This document shows, piece after piece, positions 1-5,372 of a stretch of DNA of 5,372 nt. Numbering within the stretch: position 1 is the first letter of the stretch; every line of letters starts with the position of its first letter. The notes beneath the pieces were generated by a model, which saw only the letters and a list, made by a program, of their open reading frames with translations, searched no databases and was not told the DNA's origin. A program made the translations under genes and the position numbers. This DNA is from Acidobacteriaceae bacterium. Lineage in GTDB: Bacteria > Acidobacteriota > Terriglobia > Terriglobales > Acidobacteriaceae. The stretch is from contig PKXI01000358.1 of the NCBI GenBank assembly GCA_003133425.1, positions 428-5,799 of the forward strand. The letters run 5' to 3'.

Positions 1-2
1 CG

Positions 3-551
3 GCGGAGAGCCTGGATGCGCTGCCCCATGGGGTCACAGGTGGAAGCGAGGCCGTGGGTGCAAGCCAGGCGGACCTCGAAGACCGATTGCAGATTGAGTT
101 TGAGGATTTTGAGCGCGGGAGACTGCCTTTTGGCGTGTTGTGGATCAGCGTTGACCAAGCGCAGGGATTGAGCAAGACCCATGGTTCCAGCGCATGCGAG
201 GCGATGCTGGAAAAGGTGCAGCGAGCGCTGGCGCAGGGATTGCGTCCCGGCGAGGAGGTGGGGCGCTGGGGCGACGATGAGTTTTTGATCATTTCCCACG
301 AACGCACGCCAGAGATGCTGGCCGCCCACGCACAGGTGCTAGCCGGGCTGGCCAGGACGGCGGATTTCAGGTGGTGGGGCGACAGGATTTCGCTGACCGT
401 AAGCGTTGGAGCGGCCCAGGCTCGCAACGACCAGGACGAGGGGCTTCCGCAACTGCTTGAGCGCGCGCGGGGAGCCATGGAATCCAGCATTCACGCGGGC
501 GGCAACTGCATTACATCGGCGTCGGGGAGGCAAGAATGTTTGCCATCATAG
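3..551 (+). CDS. GGDEF-family protein with degenerate signature, 3' part (gene starts before the window)
   Basis: C-terminal part of a GGDEF (diguanylate cyclase family) domain. The frame is open to the left edge with no stop, so the true start is probably upstream; the first in-window candidate is GTG at 54. Numbering from that GTG, the fold is recognisable: a first core strand and helix (PFGVLWISVD), the signature strand GRWGDDEFLII, a later strand (LTVSVGAA) and a closing helix ending in AGGNCI. The signature reads GDDEF instead of GGDEF. By eye, other active-site positions also differ: the first Asp of the usual DxD is Ser, the substrate-binding Asn of the ND pair is Ser, and the Asp of the later G-D pair is Glu. 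An RPGE sits five residues before GDDEF, where the inhibitory RxxD site normally lies. Cyclase activity is therefore doubtful; a c-di-GMP or GTP sensing or scaffold role is possible (inference). The gene overlaps motA by 16 bases, suggesting translational coupling. Confidence 0.85.
   Translation, partial: AESLDALPHGVTGGSEAVGASQADLEDRLQIEFEDFERGRLPFGVLWISVDQAQGLSKTHGSSACEAMLEKVQRALAQGLRPGEEVGRWGDDEFLIISHERTPEMLAAHAQVLAGLARTADFRWWGDRISLTVSVGAAQARNDQDEGLPQLLERARGAMESSIHAGGNCITSASGRQECLPS
524..530 (+). promoter_or_regulatory. Strong ribosome binding site for motA inside the GGDEF gene
   Basis: GGGGAGG lies 5 bases before the ATG at 536 and inside the last codons of the upstream gene. It is the strongest Shine-Dalgarno match among the starts in this window. 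It fixes the motA start and means motA can be initiated while the upstream gene is still being translated. Confidence 0.75.
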
Positions 552-1417
552 GTATTGTCCTGGTGTTTGCAGCGGTTATTGGCGGCTTCCTTATGGAGAA
601 GGGGCACATGGCGGTGCTCGTGCAGCCAGCCGAGCTGTTGATCATCGCCGGCGCGGCCACGGGCACGCTGCTGGTGGCCAACCCGATGCACATTATTAAG
701 GGTGTGGCCGCCGGACTTGCGGGCGTGATGAAGGGTTCGCCATTCACCAAGGAGCGCTATCTGAGCACGCTCAAGATGATGTACCAGTTTCTGAATAAGG
801 TACGCAAAGAGGGACTGCTGTGCGTGGAGATGGATGTTGAGAAGCCCAAGGAGAGTTCGATTTTCAAGAACTATCCTGAGTTCCTCAAGGACCATCACGC
901 GGTGGATTTTCTGTGCGACACGCTTCGTACGGCCATCACTGGAGGCGTGGAGCCGTTCGATATGGACCAGATGATGGAACTGGACATGGAGGTGCACCAC
1001 AACGCGGCCATGCAGCCCATTGATGCGCTTTCAACGGTGGCCGACGCGCTGCCGGGCCTGGGGATTGTGGCAGCGGTGCTGGGCGTGGTGATTACGATGG
1101 GCGCGTTGGGTGGTCCGCCGGAGGCGATCGGCGAAAAGGTGGCAGCAGCGTTGGTAGGCACATTCCTTGGCATCCTGCTGTGTTACGGCGTGGTGGGCCC
1201 TCTCAGCTCAAATATGCGCAAGACCGCAGACGAGCACAACGAATACCTGCACGTGCTGCGGGTGCTGGTGTTGTCGTTTCTGAAGGGCTCGGCACCGATG
1301 ATTGCGATCGAGATGGGGCGGCGCGCGGTTCCCGCGCATGTGCGGCCAAGTTTCGACGAGATGGAGAAGAGCTGCAAGAACAAGGTAGATGCCGTAGAAC
1401 CGGCTGCGGCGGCATAG
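536..1417 (+). CDS. motA: Flagellar motor stator protein MotA
   Basis: MotA is the inner-membrane subunit that, with MotB, forms the ion channel of the flagellar stator and pushes on FliG in the rotor. At 293 aa the length is normal. The start is set by the GGGGAGG site and a typical MotA N-terminus (MFAIIGIVLVFAAVIGGFLM). Four membrane segments are visible at about 2-20, 34-50, 172-192 and 203-225, with a large cytoplasmic loop between the second and third. Residue numbering matches E. coli MotA at the landmarks: Arg90 and Glu98 in the FliG-facing loop (KVRKEGLLCVE), Pro173 in DALPGLGIVAAVLG, and Pro222 in GVVGPLSSNM. Both loop charges and both prolines are intact, so the protein should be functional. 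A basic and acidic tail ends in AAAAA-like residues. It sits between the GGDEF gene (16-base overlap) and motB (33-base gap), so one operon is likely. The related TolQ/ExbB families are excluded by the large loop and the motB neighbour. Confidence 0.97.
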   Translation: MFAIIGIVLVFAAVIGGFLMEKGHMAVLVQPAELLIIAGAATGTLLVANPMHIIKGVAAGLAGVMKGSPFTKERYLSTLKMMYQFLNKVRKEGLLCVEMDVEKPKESSIFKNYPEFLKDHHAVDFLCDTLRTAITGGVEPFDMDQMMELDMEVHHNAAMQPIDALSTVADALPGLGIVAAVLGVVITMGALGGPPEAIGEKVAAALVGTFLGILLCYGVVGPLSSNMRKTADEHNEYLHVLRVLVLSFLKGSAPMIAIEMGRRAVPAHVRPSFDEMEKSCKNKVDAVEPAAAA

Positions 1418-1450
1418 GGTCGGCGAGCACACGGGTGGGAGCGGGGCGCC

Positions 1451-2413
1451 ATGACAGCGAAGAGTCAACCGATCATCGTCATCAAGAAGAAGGGCGGTCA
1501 CGGCGGCCACCACGGTGGCGCGTGGAAGGTTGCTTATGCGGACTTTGTCACCGCCATGATGTCGCTGTTTATTGTGCTGTGGCTGATGGGCTCCAGTTCA
1601 AAGGTGAAGCAAGCCGTAGCCGGGTACTTCAATGACCCCAAGGGAACCGGAAACCTGTTGGGTACTACTATGTCCGGTACCGGGGAGACCATTACAGCGG
1701 CCACGAACGATAAGCTGCAGAACTTGAAGGAAAAACTCGAAGCGGAGATCAAGGCAAAGAAGGAGCTGGAAAAGCTCTCCAAGCAGATTGAGATCACGAT
1801 CACGCCCGAGGGGTTGCGCATTGAGTTGCTGGAGGACAAGAACGGCACCTTTTACCAGAGCGGCAGTGCGCGGCTGAGCGAGAGCGGACAGGAGTTGCTA
1901 AATCTGCTGGCAGGCGAGCTGAAGACGTTGCCTAATTCGCTTCTGATTGAGGGCCATACCGACGCCACGCAATACTCCACCGACACGAATTACAGCAACT
2001 GGGAACTCTCTGCCGATCGCGCCAACTCTGCGCGACGGCTGCTGCAGCAGGGCGGCGTGCGCTCTGACCAAGTGACCCAGGTGCGCGGGTATGCTGACCA
2101 GTTTCTTCGTGTAAAGAGCAACCCTTACGATCCATCGAATCGCAGGATTTCGATCCTGGTGAAGAACGGAAGCGACGGTGCGCCGCCGTTGAGCATTCCG
2201 CATGCCAAGGCGGTGGATGGAGAGCCGGCAGTGGCGAATGGAAAGGGCGGACAAGAAGGAGCAATGCCGCAGGGTTCTCCTCAACCAGCAGCGCAGGCGG
2301 AGAAGCCGGTGGTTGGCACTCCGTCTCCGACCAAGCATTCAGCGGCAAGTCCGGCGGTAAAGCCGGGCTTGATGGGCAAGCTTAAGGACATGATTCCGGG
2401 CCAAAAGAAATAG
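1451..2413 (+). CDS. motB: Flagellar motor stator protein MotB
   Basis: MotB pairs with MotA, supplies the proton-carrying Asp and anchors the stator to peptidoglycan. The 320-aa product begins with a basic His/Gly-rich cytoplasmic segment (about 12-23), then a single membrane helix at about 27-47 beginning AYADF. Asp31 corresponds to the essential proton-binding Asp32 of E. coli. A plug-like stretch follows (about 52-66, KQAVAGYFNDPKG), then a charged helical linker rich in Lys and Glu (about 88-112). The OmpA-like peptidoglycan-binding domain spans about 120-240 and has the expected EGHTDA (167-172), LSADRANSARR (186-196) and NRRISILV (230-237) motifs. After it comes an 80-residue tail rich in Pro, Ala and Gly, ending in a basic stretch (GLMGKLKDMIPGQKK). 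The proton-type Asp context suggests H+ rather than Na+ coupling (inference). A GGGAG at 1437-1441 is the likely ribosome site, 9 bases before the ATG. Closely follows motA and probably shares its transcript. Confidence 0.97.
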   Translation: MTAKSQPIIVIKKKGGHGGHHGGAWKVAYADFVTAMMSLFIVLWLMGSSSKVKQAVAGYFNDPKGTGNLLGTTMSGTGETITAATNDKLQNLKEKLEAEIKAKKELEKLSKQIEITITPEGLRIELLEDKNGTFYQSGSARLSESGQELLNLLAGELKTLPNSLLIEGHTDATQYSTDTNYSNWELSADRANSARRLLQQGGVRSDQVTQVRGYADQFLRVKSNPYDPSNRRISILVKNGSDGAPPLSIPHAKAVDGEPAVANGKGGQEGAMPQGSPQPAAQAEKPVVGTPSPTKHSAASPAVKPGLMGKLKDMIPGQKK

Positions 2414-2546
2414 CCGTGCAGACTGCGGGCGAAGCGAGAGGGATCGCGGTGGCAGCGAATATCCGCGCTTGCTGGGTCAGTCCGGAATCGGATAGATTCG
2501 GGGTGAAATCTTCGCTGTCCGTGGGCGCCGAAAGCATACAAGCCGG

Positions 2547-2555
2547 TGTTACAAT
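2547..2555 (+). promoter_or_regulatory. Candidate extended -10 promoter for the AKR-like gene
   Basis: TGTTACAAT fits the extended -10 pattern TGnTAnAAT, with a hexamer (TACAAT) matching five of six consensus bases. No convincing -35 lies 17 bases upstream (gccgaa), which is tolerated in extended -10 promoters. Transcription would begin near 2562, giving an untranslated leader of roughly 50 bases before the ATG at 2614. It sits in the 200-base gap after motB, where a new transcription unit would be expected. This is motif matching only. Confidence 0.4.
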
Positions 2556-2613
2556 TGGCTGTTTTTCATGCCGGTCCCGAGGGAGCGGGCTACGAAGAGC
2601 CGGGGGTTTTCCA

Positions 2614-3579
2614 ATGTCGAAAACGCGTCGGGAATTCTTGCAGTCAAGCGTGGCACTGACCATGGGATTGATGGGCGGTGCAGTGGCTGCGCAAAATGCG
2701 TCGGCTGCTGAACCGCAGGGTCCGCCCGCGCCGGGCGCAGGGCCGACCGGTGGGACTGCCGAGATCCAGGTTCCGAAGATGAAGTTCGGAAACGCTGAGA
2801 TCGGCAGGCTGGTACTGGGCTGCAATCCGATCAATGGGGGCGCGCATTTCAACAGCCAATACAGCAGCATGATGAAGGAATGGTTCACTGTGGATCGCGC
2901 TTGCGCGCTGATGTATCGGGCGACCTCGTTTGGGATCAATGCGTTCCAGTACAGCAATGCAGGCCGCTGCCCTGAAGACTGGGAGCGCTTTAAGGCTGAG
3001 GGCGGCCAGATGTACCTGATTGCAGGAGATTCGACCGACAGAGATCCCGCGGCTGTGGTGGCGAATCTAAAGCCGCATGCATTTCACCGGCAGGGCGAGG
3101 TAGTAGACGTGGCCTTCAGGAACGGCACGATGAATACGGTGAAGGAGTGGTGCAAACGCGTTCGCGATACGGGAGTGATGGTAGGTGTTGCCACGCACAA
3201 GCCGGAGGTGATCGCTCTGGTGGAGGAACAGGGGTGGGACGTGGACTACTTTGCAGGATGCGTCTACAACCGGACTCGAAGCGATGAGGAGTGGAGGAAG
3301 GTGCTGGGTGGGGAACTGCCGGAGATGACGCGGGAGATTTACATTCAGAGCGACCCGGCGCGCATGTACAAGGTGATGCGCCAGACTCCGAAGCCTTGCT
3401 TCGCGTTCAAGATCCTGGCTGCCGGCCGCATTGCAGAGGGCGGTATTGCACAGGCATTCCGCACGGCATTCACGAGCATCAAGCCCATCGATGGCGTTTT
3501 TGTGGGCATGTTCCCAAGGGACAAGGACCAGGTGAAAGAAAACGCCGAGATTGTGAACGGAATTCTGGCTGGGGCCTGA
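2614..3579 (+). CDS. Tat-exported aldo/keto-reductase-like TIM-barrel protein, tetrad apparently lost
   Basis: A 321-aa protein starting with a twin-arginine signal: TRREFLQ at 4-10, a hydrophobic run to about 26, and a likely cleavage at ASA (29-31). A Pro/Gly-rich linker (33-49) follows. The rest looks like an aldo/keto reductase barrel: FGNAEIGRLVLGCNPING (58-75) matches the first strand of AKRs, FGINAFQ (106-112) the GINxFD motif, GVMVGVATHKPEVIALV (187-203) the GvSn strand, and DGVFVGMFPRDKDQVKEN (293-310) the C-terminal cofactor-binding region. By eye the catalytic tetrad is missing: the Asp position is Gln112, no Tyr follows in the usual place, the Lys strand reads IAGDS and the His strand reads VAFRNG. 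The reaction is thus unknown. I chose ATG 2614 rather than the GTG at 2416 because it places the Tat motif at the N-terminus and has a GGGGG site (2602-2606). It lies 92 bases before araB. The export prediction is firm; the fold assignment is moderate. Confidence 0.8.
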   Translation: MSKTRREFLQSSVALTMGLMGGAVAAQNASAAEPQGPPAPGAGPTGGTAEIQVPKMKFGNAEIGRLVLGCNPINGGAHFNSQYSSMMKEWFTVDRACALMYRATSFGINAFQYSNAGRCPEDWERFKAEGGQMYLIAGDSTDRDPAAVVANLKPHAFHRQGEVVDVAFRNGTMNTVKEWCKRVRDTGVMVGVATHKPEVIALVEEQGWDVDYFAGCVYNRTRSDEEWRKVLGGELPEMTREIYIQSDPARMYKVMRQTPKPCFAFKILAAGRIAEGGIAQAFRTAFTSIKPIDGVFVGMFPRDKDQVKENAEIVNGILAGA

Positions 3580-3657
3580 GCCGGGGTGGGTGGCCAGTTG
3601 CGAGACGCGCGGGTCAGGAATAGTGTAGTCTGTTTGCGACTCAGAAAGCGTTTATCA

Positions 3658-3664
3658 GAGGTGG
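3658..3664 (+). promoter_or_regulatory. Ribosome binding site for araB
   Basis: GAGGTGG lies 7 bases before the ATG at 3672 and supports that start. The rest of the 92-base gap has no convincing terminator or promoter, so read-through from the upstream gene is possible. Confidence 0.65.
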
Positions 3665-3671
3665 AATTTCC

Positions 3672-5255
3672 ATGACGATCGTTGCCGGAGTTGACTTTGG
3701 CACACTCAGTGTCCGCGTAACTCTTGTGGACAGCAAGAAAGGCCCGATCGGCACCGCGTCGGCCTCTTACCCTCTGCACCGCCGCCGCGAAGACCCGAAC
3801 TTTGCCACCCAGTCTCACGAAGATCAGATGGCTGCGCTGACTGCGGCAACCCGCGACGTGCTGAAGAGCACGGGTATCGATGGTGAGTCTGTTGCCGCCA
3901 TTGCTTTGGACACGACCGGCTCAAGCATCGTTCCAGTGAATGAAGCTTTTGAGCCGCTGGACGATTATTACCTTTGGTGCGATCACCGTGCATTTGCCGA
4001 GGCTGAGGAGATTACAAAGAAGGCGCACGAGTTGGGCTTCGAAGGCATTGAGTGGTGCGGCGGCGTCTATTCTCACGAGTGGGGCTTCTCAAAGCTGTTG
4101 CACTGGCTGCGCCACAACCCTGACAAGCGCGCGCTCATGACTACGGTTCTGGAACATTGCGACATGGTGGCTGCTACGCTGAGCGGCATCACGAAAGTGA
4201 GTGACGTAAAGCGCAGCGTTTGCGCCATGGGCCACAAATGGATGTGGAATCCCAAGTGGGGCGGACTGCCGCCGGAAGAGTTTCTAGTGGCAGTTGACCC
4301 GCTGTTTGCTGGGGTGCGCGCGAAACTTGGCGGGGAGTACCTGACGAGCGATCACCTGGCCGGAAAGCTTTCGCCAAAGTGGGCGGAGACGCTGGGTCTG
4401 CGTGCTGGAATTCCAATTCCAGTTGGTGCATTCGATGCGCACTGGGACGCGATCGGATCGAATATCCGTGAGGGCGACGCAGTGAATGTCGTCGGCACCT
4501 CCACGTGCATCATGGCCATGGCCCACGAGGCTCAACTTGTTCCGGGAGTTTGCGGCGTTGTGCCGGGCAGCATTCATCCGGGCTTTATTGGGATCGAGGC
4601 GGGGCTCTCGGCCACGGGCGATATCTTCGAGGCCATCGCGAAACGCGCAGGGACTACTGTAGCCGCGTTGTCTGAAGGGATGGAGGCATACAAGGCCGGG
4701 CAGACTGGCCTGCTGCGGTTGAGCTGGGACAACGGTGACCGCACGGTGCTGGTAAACCCGGAACTGGGCGGGGTGACGCTGGGATGGAACCTGGTGCACA
4801 CGGCGCAGGATGAACTGTTCGCGGCGATCGAAGGGACGGCGTTCCATACGCGCATCATTCTGGAGCGGATGGCCGAGCACGGCGTGCGCATCGATCGTGT
4901 GATCAATGCGGGCGGGATTCCGCAAAAGAGCGAAGTGCTGAACCATGTCTACGCGAACGTGCTGAACAAGCCGGTGCTGGTGCCGAAGGGAATTCCGACG
5001 AGCCTGGGCTCGGGAATTTTTGCGCTGATGTCGGCAGGGGCTTACAAGACCATTGAAGAGGCGCAGGCCGCGGTGTGTTTGCCGCTGCGGACGGTGGAGC
5101 CAGATGCGAAGGCTGCCGCAGTCTACGAGCAGCTGTACCGGCACTATCGCGATGTGTACTTTGCGCTTGGATCGCGCGATGCAAAACCGGTGGCGTTGGG
5201 CAAGGTGTTGCCGGAGTTGCGGAAGATTGCGGCAGCTGTGCAGAAAGCTGATTGA
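3672..5255 (+). CDS. araB: L-ribulokinase (FGGY-family carbohydrate kinase)
   Basis: Cytoplasmic kinase that would phosphorylate L-ribulose with ATP to L-ribulose 5-phosphate in arabinose catabolism. At 527 aa it is slightly shorter than most AraB proteins (about 550-570). The N-terminal FGGY half starts with the phosphate-binding strand AGVDFGT (5-11) and contains ALDTTGSS (79-86), WCDHRA (102-107, as in AraB lWxDHRA) and CGGVYSHEWGFSK (129-141, as in AraB CGGxxSxEW). The C-terminal half has GAFDAHWDAIG (252-262), where Asp255 is the expected catalytic base, then GTSTCIMAM (275-283), VPGVCGVVPGSIHPGFIGIEAG (290-311), NAGGIPQKSE (412-421) and PTSLGSGIFA (442-451). The WxDHRA, GTSTC and PGxxGxExG motifs favour ribulokinase over xylulokinase or glycerol kinase. 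Substrate choice within this subfamily, for example D- versus L-ribulose, cannot be proven by eye. araA and araD are not in the window. It follows the AKR-like gene on the same strand and may share its transcript. Confidence 0.88.
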   Translation: MTIVAGVDFGTLSVRVTLVDSKKGPIGTASASYPLHRRREDPNFATQSHEDQMAALTAATRDVLKSTGIDGESVAAIALDTTGSSIVPVNEAFEPLDDYYLWCDHRAFAEAEEITKKAHELGFEGIEWCGGVYSHEWGFSKLLHWLRHNPDKRALMTTVLEHCDMVAATLSGITKVSDVKRSVCAMGHKWMWNPKWGGLPPEEFLVAVDPLFAGVRAKLGGEYLTSDHLAGKLSPKWAETLGLRAGIPIPVGAFDAHWDAIGSNIREGDAVNVVGTSTCIMAMAHEAQLVPGVCGVVPGSIHPGFIGIEAGLSATGDIFEAIAKRAGTTVAALSEGMEAYKAGQTGLLRLSWDNGDRTVLVNPELGGVTLGWNLVHTAQDELFAAIEGTAFHTRIILERMAEHGVRIDRVINAGGIPQKSEVLNHVYANVLNKPVLVPKGIPTSLGSGIFALMSAGAYKTIEEAQAAVCLPLRTVEPDAKAAAVYEQLYRHYRDVYFALGSRDAKPVALGKVLPELRKIAAAVQKAD

Positions 5256-5271
5256 GCAGTCGTTATAGATC

Positions 5272-5370
5272 CGGCAAATAAATACTGTCTTCGTGCTACC
5301 CCACCCTAGCCACAAAAACAAAGCCGTGGCGAGGATGGGGCACCCAAAGGTTGTTGGTATTTATTTGCCG
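5272..5370 (+). repeat. Nested inverted repeat: perfect 14-bp outer arms around a GC-rich hairpin
   Basis: The outer arms CGGCAAATAAATAC (5272-5285) and GTATTTATTTGCCG (5357-5370) are exact reverse complements. Inside, 5295-5313 pairs with 5326-5344 in 15 of 19 positions around a 12-base loop (5314-5325, A-rich). The core of the inner stem is CCCCACCCTAGCCAC against GTGGCGAGGATGGGG. Two inner mismatches become G-U wobbles if the minus strand is transcribed, so that strand folds better. The element starts 17 bases after the araB stop. It lacks a terminal run of U, so it is not a textbook intrinsic terminator. A REP-like intergenic palindrome, a MITE-like element or an mRNA-end stabiliser are all possible. 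Two bases remain to the right edge, so target duplications cannot be checked. Confidence 0.85.
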
Positions 5371-5372
5371 AA

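Noticed and set aside
491..1000. 169-codon minus-strand frame opposite motA
   Set aside because: Antisense to a fully conserved motA; the translation is His/Leu-rich with no motif.
1484..1519. His/Gly-rich stretch at the MotB N-terminus as a metal-binding novelty
   Set aside because: A basic Gly/His-rich segment just before the AYADF helix is common in MotB proteins of many bacteria.
2485..2499. Small inverted repeat GAATC-N5-GATTC in the gap after motB, as operator or terminator
   Set aside because: Five-base arms are expected by chance, the stem is too short for a terminator, and no T-run follows.
2416..2613. N-terminal extension of the AKR-like protein from a GTG at 2416
   Set aside because: The added 66 residues show no recognisable domain, no good ribosome site precedes the GTG, and the Tat motif fits only with the start at 2614.
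3566..3597. CTGG...CCAG hairpin after the AKR-like gene as terminator
   Set aside because: Only a four-base stem with a long loop and no T-run; not supportable as an intrinsic terminator.
3598..3626. Possible promoter before araB (TTGCGA, 17 bases, TAGTGT)
   Set aside because: The -10 matches only three of six consensus bases and the -35 four of six; too weak to list.
4284..5321. 345-codon open frame on the minus strand opposite araB
   Set aside because: It is a shadow of the AraB gene: composition is rich in Arg, His and Gln with no domain signal, while the opposite strand carries intact FGGY motifs.

Overview
The window reads as high-GC chromosomal DNA from a flagellated Gram-negative bacterium. 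The gene styles fit an Acidobacteriota (Terriglobia-like) genome: a Tat-exported aldo/keto-reductase-like protein, a bacterial AraB-type kinase, and a GC-rich palindrome in the intergenic space. That placement is recall-based inference, not a search result. All five genes I accept lie on the + strand, and no mobile-element genes, RNA genes or CRISPR arrays are visible.

Bases 1-2413 are a flagellar motor module. It begins with the 3' end of a gene for a GGDEF-family protein whose signature is degenerate (GDDEF, with several substrate and metal positions replaced). That gene overlaps motA by 16 bases. motB follows 33 bases after motA. MotA and MotB together form the proton-driven stator, and every mechanistic landmark residue I can locate is intact. 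The tight packing suggests one transcript, with the GGDEF-like protein perhaps linking nucleotide signalling to the motor.

Bases 2414-2613 are a 200-base non-coding gap with a good extended -10 promoter candidate (2547-2555). It probably starts a new transcription unit. Bases 2614-3579 encode a twin-arginine-signal protein with an aldo/keto-reductase-like barrel that appears to have lost the catalytic tetrad. After a 92-base gap, bases 3672-5255 encode an FGGY-family sugar kinase very like L-ribulokinase (AraB), which would feed L-ribulose into the pentose phosphate pathway. The two genes may be co-transcribed, but no functional link is proven, and araA and araD are not in the window.

Bases 5256-5372 are non-coding. 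They are dominated by a 99-base nested inverted repeat: a perfect 14-bp outer stem around an imperfect GC-rich hairpin. It could be an intergenic palindromic repeat, a small MITE-like element or a transcription end structure.

Most of the window is ordinary. The points most worth a second look are the degenerate GGDEF protein translationally coupled to the stator genes, the tetrad-less exported AKR-like protein next to araB, and the terminal nested palindrome.
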